Positions 1 to 9,388 of a DNA stretch of 45,850 nucleotides are shown here, in pieces. Source of the DNA: a virus; IMG/VR virus record IMGVR_UViG_3300034374_007647, positions 1 through 45,850 of that record, one strand, 5' to 3'. The notes below the pieces were generated by a model, which saw only the letters and a list, made by a program, of their open reading frames with translations, was not told the origin of the DNA and searched no databases. The stretch's first letter is position 1, and each line of letters starts with the position of its first letter. Position numbers and translations under genes: made by a program.

Positions 1-516
1 GTAAAACCACGAAGCAATATGTGCTAATTGGGTTGATGCTTCGCTTGACAAAATATCGTCAAGCACCACGATGTCAGGGTGCGCGCCACGCACAGCCTTG
101 CCGACTGACATAGCCGATATGGATGATTTGTTTGTCATTTTGAATTTCTGTTTTGCCCATCCTCGTGCGGGTTTCAAATGCGAAAGCACAGGATTTGATT
201 CAATCAATTCGTTCATTTTAGCCATGTGTTCAATAGACTGATGCTGACTGTGTGAAAAGAATAGGACTTCTGTGCCGGGATTATAAGCCATTTTCCATAG
301 CAAATAGACTCGGTAAAACACGGACTTGCCGTGGTCACGAGAAGCGATTACGCAGGTTTTGTTGTGTTCCTCCGACATGGCGAACCATTCTTCGTGAAAG
401 TCGGCTAACTGATAGCCTTCCTCTTTGCCACAAATGTCCTCAAAAAAGAATTTGAAATCCCTGCGCCCCATTTCCCAATCCACTTTATTGGCGAGGTCAA
501 GGACACCTGCTGACAC
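1..516 (-). CDS. terL: Terminase large subunit, N-terminal part (cut by window edge)
   Basis: ATP-driven DNA-packaging motor of tailed viruses. About 172 residues are visible before the window ends. A Walker A-like motif ASRDHGKS lies near residue 55, followed by LFFSHSQHQS, and a Walker B segment PDIVVLDDILSSE near residue 150; order and spacing fit the terminase ATPase domain. An ATG at 523 is out of frame (stop after eight codons). The in-frame start is GTG at 516, with GGTG seven bases upstream. It follows the 527-2506 gene closely. The C-terminal nuclease domain would lie outside the window. Family call is confident; the start is less certain. Confidence 0.85.
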   Translation of the reverse strand, partial: MSAGVLDLANKVDWEMGRRDFKFFFEDICGKEEGYQLADFHEEWFAMSEEHNKTCVIASRDHGKSVFYRVYLLWKMAYNPGTEVLFFSHSQHQSIEHMAKMNELIESNPVLSHLKPARGWAKQKFKMTNKSSISAMSVGKAVRGAHPDIVVLDDILSSEASTQLAHIASWFY

Positions 517-526
517 GAGGCATCAC

Positions 527-2506
527 CTATACCCAACCATTCGGCAACAGTGAATAATTGACATTCGCATCGTTTTCTTTCAGCAATTGCTGACGCATAC
601 CACTTGGTAGTAGTGAAAGGTCATCGTTGCTATTGTTGAAGGTATCACCAAACAAATCATTCATTTCATCCATGAATTGAGGATGCACTCTTTCAACCTC
701 ATCGCCGTAATTTTTAAGATGGCTGATAGCCTCCGCCTTACCTTCTTGTGCATCAAGAATCAATTCCCCCACCTCTTCACTTGACATAGAACGGATTGGC
801 TTTAGTGCTTCGGTTTTTGCTTCAACCTTGTTTTTATTGCGATTGGCTTTGCGCTCTTGTGCCGCTTCAATCGTTGCCGTGTCGTCCTTTGGCTTCACGG
901 ATTCCGTCTGTTCTTCACCATTAAACAGTGTCGTTTGTTTTGCCGTTGGTGGTTGCTTGGTGGTCTGTTCCTCAACCTGTGGTTCGGGCTTCTTTACAGA
1001 CTCGGTATTTTCTTGAGGCTGACCGAACCCTGAATCCCTAATTGCTTCAAGCATAGCCCTTCCCATAGCGGTTTCATTTTCATCCAACGCACCTCTCGTT
1101 TCGCCCGCTTCGGGCAAATCGGTTTGTGGTGCAGGAGTGCGCTCAGCCTCAACCTTATCGGCGGCTTTGTTTCGCTTGTCTCGTTCTGCTCGGCGTTTTG
1201 GCGAAGGCAATTCATGCACTTGGGGGTCACGGCGATCTTCTCTCATCGTGATTGGAGATCGCATACCCTTTCGTGAGCCGCCTCGTGGAGGTTTAGCCCC
1301 TGTGCTTTCAGGCAACATGAAACGCTCTTGCACCTCACGCGCCTCCAATGCAGTGGGGACTCCGCCTTGTGGTTGTTCAGCCATTTCACGCTTAGGGATA
1401 GGGGTTTCTTGTGCTTCACGCTTTTGATTTGGATTCAGTGTTTCACCACCAAGCATTTGGTTTGCTTCATCAAGACTCGGTTGAGTCTGTTCTTTCATTT
1501 TAGGGAATTGGGGGATATTGCCCGATTGTTGCATTTCTTCCCATAGGCTAAACGCCTCATCCTCAGTCATGTCGCCTCGCTCAACGAAGCGTTCCATAGC
1601 CTCAGCGTATTCCTTGCGTTTATCGCTCACTTGTTGGTATTTTTCGTTGGCGGCGGTGTCCTGCCTGTCGCCAAGGTCGCCTGTTGTTCTTCGATCCAAT
1701 TTGGGCATAGGACTACCCTGCTTAACATCAGCCGATGAAAGAGGGGTCACTCCTTCTTCTCGTGGCTCTTTGCCCCTTCTTCGCTCATTCACTTCACTCA
1801 AAAGAGAACGGTAATCCGAATCAGGGACGAGTGTTTGAACAGCCGACACAAATCGATCATCACTTGGCCCACCGAAATTTTTTGCTCTTTGACTTGCACT
1901 CATGTCGCCTCGCATGGTTGGCGGGAGGCTTCGTGTGCGTTTCGTTTCAACAGGTGCGGATGATGCAGGTGCGGGTGCAGGAGGTTGCTCGGTATTGATG
2001 TCCTCACGCATTGGGACTTCTTCGGCTTCAAGCGGTCTGTCAGCACCGCCCCCTTGACCGAATCCACTCGGCCCTAACTCAGCCATTGTGGTTGGTTGCC
2101 CACTCGCTCTTGTCGTGCGCGTTGAGCCTGTGACATCGCCTAATGCTTGACCGAATGGATCAACAAAGCCATCATCACTATTTGATGGTGTATTATTTGT
2201 CGGTAAAGGAATGTTGTTCATTGGTCTTTGTCCCAATCCTTGCCCGCCCATTCCTTGTAGGGTATTTGACACGCTTTGCCGAGGTTGGTTTCTGTTTGCA
2301 TTAAATGAATCCTTCATTCGTTGCATAAAACCGGGTCGTTGTTGGCGTGCTTGCATGGCTCGCATTTGATCTTCAAAGCCCTTCGTTAAATCCCAAGCCA
2401 TTGAAAATGCTGTGTCCTTTGTGATGACTTGACGGGGCTGACTCTTCCCCAACATTTCGGCACGAGCCTTGATGAGCAAATCGTCAAATCTATCCATGTC
2501 AATCAC
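527..2506 (-). CDS. Long disordered, charged protein with internal AFSMAWDLTK tag
   Basis: No family recognised. About 659 residues, mostly low complexity: Gly/Asn/Gln/Pro-rich in the first third, then acidic/basic Glu-Lys-Arg-rich stretches, with little sign of a compact fold until the last 80 residues. Residues 33-42 read AFSMAWDLTK, matching the tag that starts the 20-29 kb genes. The GTG start overlaps the previous stop (GTGA); an ATG three codons later is an alternative. Position next to terminase suggests a virion, assembly or scaffold role. This is inference. Confidence 0.7.
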   Translation of the reverse strand: MIDMDRFDDLLIKARAEMLGKSQPRQVITKDTAFSMAWDLTKGFEDQMRAMQARQQRPGFMQRMKDSFNANRNQPRQSVSNTLQGMGGQGLGQRPMNNIPLPTNNTPSNSDDGFVDPFGQALGDVTGSTRTTRASGQPTTMAELGPSGFGQGGGADRPLEAEEVPMREDINTEQPPAPAPASSAPVETKRTRSLPPTMRGDMSASQRAKNFGGPSDDRFVSAVQTLVPDSDYRSLLSEVNERRRGKEPREEGVTPLSSADVKQGSPMPKLDRRTTGDLGDRQDTAANEKYQQVSDKRKEYAEAMERFVERGDMTEDEAFSLWEEMQQSGNIPQFPKMKEQTQPSLDEANQMLGGETLNPNQKREAQETPIPKREMAEQPQGGVPTALEAREVQERFMLPESTGAKPPRGGSRKGMRSPITMREDRRDPQVHELPSPKRRAERDKRNKAADKVEAERTPAPQTDLPEAGETRGALDENETAMGRAMLEAIRDSGFGQPQENTESVKKPEPQVEEQTTKQPPTAKQTTLFNGEEQTESVKPKDDTATIEAAQERKANRNKNKVEAKTEALKPIRSMSSEEVGELILDAQEGKAEAISHLKNYGDEVERVHPQFMDEMNDLFGDTFNNSNDDLSLLPSGMRQQLLKENDANVNYSLLPNGWV

Positions 2507-3345
2507 TTCCTATATCGCAGGTAATCCATGCCTTTGTAAATACGGTCAGCGGAGTCAAGCATACCGATGTTCCAAAATGGTCGGCTTGCTGTCACCAATG
2601 TGGGGTCGGGGTCGGTAGGCTTAGGGACTTCTTCATCCGCACCCGGCAAAGGCACACTTCGTGCTTCTTCCGCACCCGGCAAAGGCACTCGTGCCGCGCC
2701 CGCAGGTGCGGCAGGTGCGGGAGGTGCAGGTGGTGCGCCCGCAGGTGCAGGTGGTGCAGGTGCTTGAGGCTGTTGCGGTTGCTGTCCCATTTGTGCTAAT
2801 TGACCCATAGCCTGTTGCTGTTGTTTGTTGGCCGCACGATTTTGCATGAAATTGCTGACACCACGAACCGCACCGGGTATTCCACCCAACGCTATGTTCA
2901 TCATAGGGTTTTGTTGAAATGACCCAAAACCACCCTGTGCTTTCGGCTTACCTTGAGCCTGTTGAGCGAGCAATTGGGCGTGCTGTTGAGCGTAGGCGTT
3001 GTCGCCCCCGCCCATTTGCCCTCCAGCCTGTTGTAATTGTTGTTGCCCTTGCATCAAACCACCAACCATTTGATTGGCTTGGTTTTGGCTACGCAATCCC
3101 TTTCGTTGAGCCAACACTGCGTTTTGATAGCCTTGTTTTCCTCCCGTAGCACCGGGCGACAATCCTTGAACCTGAGCATCCACTTGTCCTTGTTCAGTCG
3201 GATCCAATTGTCCATATTGGCGACCTGCTTTGAATTTAGCATATTGGTCGCCAATCATTTGCCCAAGACCCTTTTCCAAATCCTCGCGCTCACGAATCAT
3301 CCTCGCTCGTGCGAGCCTGTCAATACCAATGCTTCTGTTATTCAT
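2503..3345 (-). CDS. Gln/Gly/Ala/Pro-rich hypothetical protein
   Basis: Not recognised. 280 residues. The N-terminal 60 residues are charged and probably helical (RARMIREREDLEKGL). The centre is extremely Gln-rich (QQLQQ, QQQQQ runs) and residues about 190-225 are a Pro-Ala-Gly tract, followed by a tandem VPLPGA-EEARS / VPLPGA-DEE repeat. Such composition suggests a flexible linker or scaffold-like virion component. Starts with ATGA overlap to the upstream gene and ends with GTGA overlap to the next, so it is translationally coupled in one operon with 527-6880. Confidence 0.65.
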   Translation of the reverse strand: MNNRSIGIDRLARARMIREREDLEKGLGQMIGDQYAKFKAGRQYGQLDPTEQGQVDAQVQGLSPGATGGKQGYQNAVLAQRKGLRSQNQANQMVGGLMQGQQQLQQAGGQMGGGDNAYAQQHAQLLAQQAQGKPKAQGGFGSFQQNPMMNIALGGIPGAVRGVSNFMQNRAANKQQQQAMGQLAQMGQQPQQPQAPAPPAPAGAPPAPPAPAAPAGAARVPLPGAEEARSVPLPGADEEVPKPTDPDPTLVTASRPFWNIGMLDSADRIYKGMDYLRYRK

Positions 3346-5189
3346 TCAAATGCCACCTTTACCAATTGAAACAATTCATAGTCCACGCCCATTGATTTGG
3401 ATATTTCCTCCCAATGACCCCGACTGTTGAGAATCGTGATAACATCGGTTGGAGGGATGTTATAGCGTGATGCCATCTCTCCTATATCGTTTGTGCTATG
3501 TGATGAAAATGTGTGGGTGGGCATTGACTTGACAATCACATCATTATTGAGTGCGATTTCTCGTTGGACTTGTTCAAGAGCGTGAGCAATTTCCTCTTTG
3601 CCGATGAGGTTCATAAAGCCCGCCGCACCTCTTCCAAGCGCGTCAGCAAGTCTTTCGCTCATCCCTCTCCAACCCGGCAGATATTTTTGGTTCATCTCCG
3701 CTTGTTGTTCGGGAGGTTGCGTTAGTGTATCAACATTGAGGTCGGCGGGTGGCATTTGCGGAGGAACAGCGGGCTGACGCTGTTGCGGGGGATGCGGTGG
3801 TTGTTGCGGTGGTTGGTGAATGGGTGGTGCGGGTGGCGGTTCTTGCACAGGCACAGGCGGTGCGGGTTGTTCAACACGAACAGGAGGTGCTTGTGGTTGC
3901 ACCTGCCTCTCCACCGCAGGTTGTTCGGGCGGTGCTTGTGGCACTTGTGCGCCACGCATATCGGGGCGAATCAATTGCGAGGGGTCTTTGATATGTTCAG
4001 GCACAATGCCGGGATTCTGTTGGTTGATATAGCGAATAATCCCATCAACCAACCTATCCTCACGCCTTTTCCCTTGACCTATTTGCATGGCATCGTCAAA
4101 GGTGAAGTCATCGGGCAATTGATAATGCTCTTTGAATTTGCCAAAAATTTGCTGACCGTAATAACCGAAATTGTTCCTCGCTTGGTCAAGAAGGCTGACA
4201 CCCCGTTTGCTTTGCCAATGGTCGTCAGGGAGGTAATTGACATATTGCCCCGCATTCGCCATTTGGTTCTGTTGTTCAACCGCCGCCTGTGCCGCATCCG
4301 CTTCTTGAGGTTGGTGGGGCGAGGTGTTGCGGATGTTGTATGAGCGTGATAGTGGACTCATTTGATGAGGCATATATTGAGCCAAAACAGGATGGGAAGC
4401 CCAAAATTGCTTCACCATTTCGGGCGTGAGGTTATCACGATTGTAGCCTTGTTTAGCCAAATTGTCCATCATGTCGTAAATGTGTTTGCTCGCTTCGTGA
4501 GTGATGAACACACTGTTGGGTTGAACACGGTGGGATTCAATGTATTCTCGTGTTTTGCGCCCCCCACGCATTTGTTGAAGCCCCTCGTGATACGGGCGAT
4601 TCCACGACTCAGCGAATTTGTTTTCTTGATCGCGATTGCCGATTCGCAATTTACGCTGTCCAAATTGGTCGTATTCCCACGGTGAGTCTTTGTTCTGCGC
4701 GCCCCAAACACCTTCACGCCATTCACTGTTTAGCACAGTCCTTCCCATATCACTTTCAAATGGTGCAGGTAATGGTTCAGGGATTTTGCTTGGGTCTTTG
4801 CCTGTTGCGAGCAATTCAGCGCGCTTTGCTTCCCAAATGCGATTTTGAGAATTAACGGCGGCGTTAATCGTTCCCGCCCCCGCACTGATGGCTTTTTGCA
4901 CAGCCTGTTGGTAAAGCCCTTCTTGACCCGCTTGTGGCCCGGCATGGATAATTGCCGCAGTGGTTGCATCCACAGCACCTTGATAAATTGCCTCCCAAAC
5001 AGCATCCGCTTCAACGCCTGATAGTGAACCACCACCAATGTCATCCATTGGTCGTGGGAATGCTTCAAGTCCGTTTTGTCCTGTCATCCCAACCAATTGG
5101 TCTATGAGGGCATTGAAATCGTAATGACCCTCGCCCTTGATAATCAAACAGGTATCAAGAATAGCCCAAGGATTGCTTGACAGAATCAT
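3342..5189 (-). CDS. Large hypothetical protein with Pro/Gln-rich linker
   Basis: No family recognised. 615 residues: a likely folded N-terminal region (1-400, with Ala-rich helices around 65-110), a Pro/Gln/Val-rich linker (about 420-490), and a compact C-terminal domain ending with a helix-turn-helix-like run (DIGEMASRYNIPPTDV). No catalytic motif is obvious and the tag motif is absent. ATGA overlaps couple it to both neighbours. Linker-plus-domain architecture beside terminase suggests a virion-associated protein; the function is unknown. Confidence 0.65.
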   Translation of the reverse strand: MILSSNPWAILDTCLIIKGEGHYDFNALIDQLVGMTGQNGLEAFPRPMDDIGGGSLSGVEADAVWEAIYQGAVDATTAAIIHAGPQAGQEGLYQQAVQKAISAGAGTINAAVNSQNRIWEAKRAELLATGKDPSKIPEPLPAPFESDMGRTVLNSEWREGVWGAQNKDSPWEYDQFGQRKLRIGNRDQENKFAESWNRPYHEGLQQMRGGRKTREYIESHRVQPNSVFITHEASKHIYDMMDNLAKQGYNRDNLTPEMVKQFWASHPVLAQYMPHQMSPLSRSYNIRNTSPHQPQEADAAQAAVEQQNQMANAGQYVNYLPDDHWQSKRGVSLLDQARNNFGYYGQQIFGKFKEHYQLPDDFTFDDAMQIGQGKRREDRLVDGIIRYINQQNPGIVPEHIKDPSQLIRPDMRGAQVPQAPPEQPAVERQVQPQAPPVRVEQPAPPVPVQEPPPAPPIHQPPQQPPHPPQQRQPAVPPQMPPADLNVDTLTQPPEQQAEMNQKYLPGWRGMSERLADALGRGAAGFMNLIGKEEIAHALEQVQREIALNNDVIVKSMPTHTFSSHSTNDIGEMASRYNIPPTDVITILNSRGHWEEISKSMGVDYELFQLVKVAFE

Positions 5190-6880
5190 CGCTTCCCCAC
5201 CACACCCGTCACCAAAGGAATAGAAGTGTCCCCAAAGCGATATGCCGATTTATCCTCTTCGCGCATAAGACTTTCATCGCCCGGTGCTGATGCTCGCTCA
5301 GGACTCGCTTGATTGCCACGCTTTGCGTTTTCATCAAACACAGGAGGGGATTTTTTCAAACCCTCAATGATTTTCACCAATTTTTCCAATTGGCGTTTCA
5401 AGTCGTTAATTTCCAAACGGGTGAGTCCCTTTGCTTTCATCAATGGTTCGGCGGATAATGGGTCGTGCATCAATGAACCCGTTGCCATAGCACCTTTAGA
5501 CGGCTTGAATTGACTTAGGCTTGTTCCTTTTGGTGCTGAAACACCCATCTTTGTGCCACTTGGATTCATACCGATGGTTTGGATTTTTCCCTGCAAACCC
5601 GAAGTGTCACGGTGAACGGTAATGTCACGGGGTAAAGCACCCTGTTGCCTTCGCATTTTTTCGTTAGCCAATTTTCGTTGATAGGCAATTGGATCGCGAA
5701 GGCGTAGCGGAATACCTGCCGCACGAGGATTGCCTGAAAACATCCTTCGCTCGCTGAATGCTTGACGCTTGGTTTCACGGTCAATGTTCTGTTCAGCCGA
5801 TGCCGCCCTTCGTGCCGTTTTACCTTTGATGTCACGGCTCGCTTCTTTTTTGCCCCGCTTCATTTCACGCTTTCGTTCACGCTTCTTTTTGCCTTTGGAT
5901 TTACGCTCATCCTCATCGGATTCTTCATCCTCATCATATTTGCGACCCTTTTTTTTTCGTCGGGCTTTGATAATGTCGGAGGTCAATAATGGGTCAGCGG
6001 ATGCGTTCTTTTCCTGCCACACCTGTTCCATGAGGTGTGGTAAGCCTGTGACATCACCACGACTTTCATCATCAATAATTGAATCGGGAGGTGTGGGGAA
6101 AAACATTCTCACATCGTCACGCGCAAATCCGCCCCCTCGCCTAAATTCATCCATGACAGTCTTGGCTTCATTGGGCAATTGTTCCAAGAATGCACGCATA
6201 TCCTCAATGTTGTCGGGCAGATCTTCAAGGTCAATACCTGCCGATATTTTGCCTCCTGTCAATCTTCCCATGTTTGGATTGTCGGGTTCAGGGACAATTT
6301 TTGCCGCCGAAGCCGAAGCAAAAGGCACACCTTCTCTCCATTGTCGCTCTCCCTCTTCCTGTAAATCCCCAATCAATTGTTCGTGAGCAAAGTCCTTTCC
6401 TTCTTCGGGTGTGATTTTGATGATAGACCCCCAAACATTTTCAAAAATGTCGTGGCTACGACCAAAGAGCAAACCCGGCCCTTCACGCATGACAGGACTG
6501 ATTTGCGCCCCTGTGCTTGCTGACAAACCACCGGGCAAACCCATGTCCACGCCTGTGCGTGCCTCAGCGAGCATATCCTCGTCTTTGGTTTGAGGTGTTG
6601 ATGCGAGCGTATCAGCAATTTCTTCAGGCTTAATTGAAATGTGAGGCAAATCACCCTCCATTTCCTTGAGTGCCTTTTCCCTCCGTTTCATCGGACTTAA
6701 CTGATCGCGGAACGATTGTGATTCTCCACCTTCACGGCTATGATGAGCCAAGCCATCAGCATCCTCATTTGGGTTCACATCATAGTCGCCCATCATTTCG
6801 CGCCCATTGAAGCCCCCTGTGAATTCTTGAACCCGTATGGATTCTTCATTCACATTTCTTCGGGGGTTGGCTACGGGCAT
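5186..6880 (-). CDS. Acidic/basic block protein with Lys/Arg-rich centre
   Basis: Not recognised. 564 residues. The first half is acidic. About residues 310-385 form a strikingly basic block (KARRKKKGRK, KKKRERKREMKRGKK) interleaved with acidic DEDEESDEDE, resembling nucleic-acid-condensing tails. A C-terminal helix (LTRLEINDLKRQLEKLVKII) looks coiled-coil. An imperfect tag-like IFENVWGSIIK lies near residues 144-154. Start ATG 6880 has GAGGTG five bases upstream. A DNA-binding or internal virion protein is plausible but unproven. Confidence 0.65.
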   Translation of the reverse strand: MPVANPRRNVNEESIRVQEFTGGFNGREMMGDYDVNPNEDADGLAHHSREGGESQSFRDQLSPMKRREKALKEMEGDLPHISIKPEEIADTLASTPQTKDEDMLAEARTGVDMGLPGGLSASTGAQISPVMREGPGLLFGRSHDIFENVWGSIIKITPEEGKDFAHEQLIGDLQEEGERQWREGVPFASASAAKIVPEPDNPNMGRLTGGKISAGIDLEDLPDNIEDMRAFLEQLPNEAKTVMDEFRRGGGFARDDVRMFFPTPPDSIIDDESRGDVTGLPHLMEQVWQEKNASADPLLTSDIIKARRKKKGRKYDEDEESDEDERKSKGKKKRERKREMKRGKKEASRDIKGKTARRAASAEQNIDRETKRQAFSERRMFSGNPRAAGIPLRLRDPIAYQRKLANEKMRRQQGALPRDITVHRDTSGLQGKIQTIGMNPSGTKMGVSAPKGTSLSQFKPSKGAMATGSLMHDPLSAEPLMKAKGLTRLEINDLKRQLEKLVKIIEGLKKSPPVFDENAKRGNQASPERASAPGDESLMREEDKSAYRFGDTSIPLVTGVVGKR

Positions 6881-6889
6881 GGTGTCACC

Positions 6890-7528
6890 TCAATGATTGA
6901 TAGGTTTAGAGCAAAACGGACATTCTTCCTTGCCTTCTGTTAATTTATCGTAGTCAAGAGGCTCAATATCAAAATCACGCTCTTGATAGGCTTCATCAAT
7001 GTTAGGCCCATAACGGTCAAAATCGCTATATGTGTCTATTGTCACATCACCAATGTCTTGACCGCAAAGAGGACAATCACCACCTGTGGTGTGCAAATTC
7101 TCCATGCCCTCAATGTCCAAATCCTTGATGCGTTCCATGTAGCCACATTCCCCACAAGCGAAATTCAATCGCCCGTTTTCTTCTTGAATAATCAAACCAC
7201 GCCCATTACATTCGGGGCATTCGTGATCGGAAACGGGTCTTGGCTCATTTTTTACCAAAGACCAACCCATAGCAAACGCCTTAGCCATTCCTTGATGGCT
7301 CGCGCAATATTGTCCTTGTGCATCAACCTTAGCCAAGCACATAGAATGAGCGCAGGTTGGGTAGGTTATGAACCGTTTTTTTTCAACGGATTTCTTCAAA
7401 TCCTTGTCTTTATAGCAGGGGCATTTTGGCTCACTCTTAGAGCAATTCATTACGCCCTTTTTCATACACGCGCATGGGCTTGACTTTGTAGCCCCACAAC
7501 AACATGACTCACGCTTCAACAATTCCAC
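6890..7528 (-). CDS. Cys-rich multi-zinc-site protein with internal tag
   Basis: About 212 residues with at least three clusters of paired cysteines: CCCG near the N-terminus, CPECNGRG...CGECG in the middle (a DnaJ-like/zinc-ribbon pattern), and CPLCGQD plus CPFCSK near the C-terminus. Residues about 83-92 read AFAMGWSLVK, an exact match to the tag consensus, placed between two zinc modules. The GTG start at 7528 overlaps the end of the upstream gene; a TTG at 7519 is a possible alternative. Probably a structural or nucleic-acid-binding zinc protein; family unknown. Confidence 0.65.
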   Translation of the reverse strand: MELLKRESCCCGATKSSPCACMKKGVMNCSKSEPKCPCYKDKDLKKSVEKKRFITYPTCAHSMCLAKVDAQGQYCASHQGMAKAFAMGWSLVKNEPRPVSDHECPECNGRGLIIQEENGRLNFACGECGYMERIKDLDIEGMENLHTTGGDCPLCGQDIGDVTIDTYSDFDRYGPNIDEAYQERDFDIEPLDYDKLTEGKEECPFCSKPINH

Positions 7529-7986
7529 CTCTTGAGTGCCGCACCCTTTGGTGTCAATTTACCACCTTTGCTCGTTGGCCCTTTCACCCCGCCCATCCGA
7601 GCGCAAAAGGACTTTCGCCTCTTGGCTTTCTTTGAACCGGGTTTGAGTGTTGATGGTTTTTCAGTGACAGGCGGTTTTAGGTTTGCGCCTTCTTCACGCT
7701 TGAATTTTGCACGCCCTTTTGCGTTCAATCCACCTTCACGACTGTGGCGATTGGGGTTGTAGCCGTGAAACGGCTTATCGGACTCTTTGCTCAACAACGC
7801 CTTCGCCAATGTGTCGCAGGTGTCACAATCACACGCTGATTTTTTTGTGTCACTTGGCACACAATTCGGGACTTTTTTGCCCCGCTTGGTTTTCATGCCC
7901 ACTTGTTCGTAGCCATCCCAACACGGATCCTCTTTGGCGAATTCCCATCCAACCAAAAATGCCCCATCACCAATTGCCATCATCAT
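7516..7986 (-). CDS. Marine-phage-type protein ending in FCARM...LKRWNC, with N-terminal tag
   Basis: About 156 residues. Two blocks are familiar from marine phage proteins of unknown function: CWDGYEQVGMKTKRGKKVPNC near residue 25, and the C-terminal SFCARMGG...ALKRWNC (DUF6321-like from memory; the name needs checking). A CDCDTC cluster sits between. Residues 9-18, AFLVGWEFAK, match the tag consensus. Three successive ATG codons (7986, 7983, 7980) could start it; GGGGGC lies four bases before the first. Overlaps both neighbours. Confidence 0.65.
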   Translation of the reverse strand: MMMAIGDGAFLVGWEFAKEDPCWDGYEQVGMKTKRGKKVPNCVPSDTKKSACDCDTCDTLAKALLSKESDKPFHGYNPNRHSREGGLNAKGRAKFKREEGANLKPPVTEKPSTLKPGSKKAKRRKSFCARMGGVKGPTSKGGKLTPKGAALKRWNC

Positions 7987-8411
7987 CGTTGCCCCCTAAA
8001 TTTGTTGTAGGTTGCCGCCACTTTCAAGGGCAACGAGGAATACCACTTGGCTAATTTCGGTGTAGCCGAATAGGAACGCACCATCGGCTTGAAGGCTTCA
8101 TCAATTGCTTTAAGCAAATCATCAGCCTCTTTTCGTGAAACCATCGGCAAAGGTTGTGCTAAATCGCTGAAAGCCATACGCATGACGATAATTGCCCCGT
8201 ATGCCTCTTCCGCATATGTTGTGTGGGTTTCCATGCCAAAGGCATCCAATCCCTTTTCCCACAAACGCACCGTTTCTTCCAATGCGTCACAAAGCGTGGA
8301 GGTTTGTTCTATGGACACGATGTTGCTTGGGGTTTCCAAGAGCGACCCATATTCCGTGTTTTTTAACATGAGGGCAGGAATCGTTTGATAATCTCTATCC
8401 CTATTATTCAT
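7983..8411 (-). CDS. Hypothetical helical protein
   Basis: Not recognised. 142 residues from ATG 8411, chosen because GGGGGTG stands close upstream; an ATG at 8429 is also in frame. Mostly helical, without Cys clusters, membrane segments or the tag. Overlaps the end of the candidate small terminase by eight bases and runs into the following ATGATGATG start. Operon position suggests a head-assembly or packaging accessory role. Function unknown. Confidence 0.6.
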   Translation of the reverse strand: MNNRDRDYQTIPALMLKNTEYGSLLETPSNIVSIEQTSTLCDALEETVRLWEKGLDAFGMETHTTYAEEAYGAIIVMRMAFSDLAQPLPMVSRKEADDLLKAIDEAFKPMVRSYSATPKLAKWYSSLPLKVAATYNKFRGQR

Positions 8412-9114
8412 CACCAAGCACCCCCGCATCAGCCAAAGCCTTTCGCATCATTCGCCATTCGTCAGGCGACTTCTCGCTAAAGTGAGCCTGTATAACGGTC
8501 AGCACATTAACCTGTTGTGAATTTTCAATGTTCTCGGCTGTGCTTAGGTGTTTCGCCAAGTCGCCAAGCGTATCACGGACTTCACGATGCAATTTCACCG
8601 CCGCATCCAATCCTTTGTAGTCAAGCATTCCTGTTTCTTCTCGTTCCGCTTGCATCAAATTGAGGTGATCGTTGAACAAGCCATTCAAGCGTTGAAGGTT
8701 ATTATCGGTTTGGCGGATTGCATCGGCCACGCTTGTGATAGCCATTGGCAACGCTTCAATTGCCGCCTGTCGTTGAATGACAGGCTGAGTGTGATTTTCC
8801 ATGTGGTGTGATAAAGCACTTGAAGAAACCTCCAAATCCTCAGCCATTTGGTCTATGTCAATCAAACGCTCAAGGATGGCGACTTCAATGTTGGCTCGCT
8901 CAGGGTGTGTGCAAAGGGGGCAATCGCTATTGCTGTTGTTGTGGTATTCTCCCGAATGTCGCCTCATGTGCCTGTGAGCCGTTCCTTCGGCCCAATCCTG
9001 ATTACGATCCATGTCTTGAACATCAATCAGCCCAATGCGGATGTTTTGTTCCATCATGTCACGACTTGGATGCAAACAGAAAGGGCAATTGCGCCTTGTC
9101 TGACGACCCACCAT
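8404..9114 (-). CDS. Duplicated zinc/HTH DNA-binding protein, candidate small terminase
   Basis: 236 residues with an internal duplication. Each unit starts CP-x-C-x-HP-x-R, continues with a helix containing ID-[VI]-x-x-M, and ends H-M-x-x-H (first near residues 10-53, second near 64-108). This looks like two Cys2His2-type DNA-binding units. The middle is helical, and the C-terminal part (VLTVIQAHFSEKSPDEWRMM) resembles the tail regions of small terminase subunits. A DNA-recognition role upstream of terL fits, but a transcription regulator is the alternative. Confidence 0.55.
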   Translation of the reverse strand: MVGRQTRRNCPFCLHPSRDMMEQNIRIGLIDVQDMDRNQDWAEGTAHRHMRRHSGEYHNNSNSDCPLCTHPERANIEVAILERLIDIDQMAEDLEVSSSALSHHMENHTQPVIQRQAAIEALPMAITSVADAIRQTDNNLQRLNGLFNDHLNLMQAEREETGMLDYKGLDAAVKLHREVRDTLGDLAKHLSTAENIENSQQVNVLTVIQAHFSEKSPDEWRMMRKALADAGVLGDE

Positions 9115-9133
9115 GCTTTATGCGAAGGCATTC

Positions 9134-9388
9134 TCATTTATTTGGTTGCCGATGGTGATAGCAATATCCATTATGGATAGCCTCTTTACGACACGGCTCA
9201 CCCGCCCTTGTCACGCCTTTACAACGGTCACTATCAAGGAATTCCTTTTTGACAACGACCTTTTCTTGTAGTGGTTGGGATTTTAGAGGCTGTTCCACCG
9301 TTTGAGGTTGCCATTGACTCCTGTTCGCCTCAATACCGAAAGGAAGAATATTGACGCACAGCCACCGTGAAAGTGAATAACATTCCAA
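9134..9388 (-). CDS. Small protein with C-terminal zinc-binding CxxHR module
   Basis: The last 35 residues carry RCKGVTRAGEPCRK...NGYCYHHR, a compact four-ligand zinc module seen in many small phage and bacterial proteins. The start is unclear: TTG at 9388 overlaps the upstream membrane gene by 59 bases and has a weak ribosome site; GTG at 9298 would give about 54 residues and still keep the module. The coding frame of the module is secure; the N-terminus is not. Confidence 0.5.
   Translation of the reverse strand: MECYSLSRWLCVNILPFGIEANRSQWQPQTVEQPLKSQPLQEKVVVKKEFLDSDRCKGVTRAGEPCRKEAIHNGYCYHHRQPNK

Noticed and set aside
521-523. ATG with good ribosome site as terminase start
   Set aside because: It reads only eight codons before TGA; the terminase frame needs the GTG at 516.
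3749-4343. Long open frames on the plus strand opposite 3342-5189
   Set aside because: They are antisense to a Pro/Gln-rich gene, have repetitive Arg/Leu/Gly composition and no ribosome site or context.
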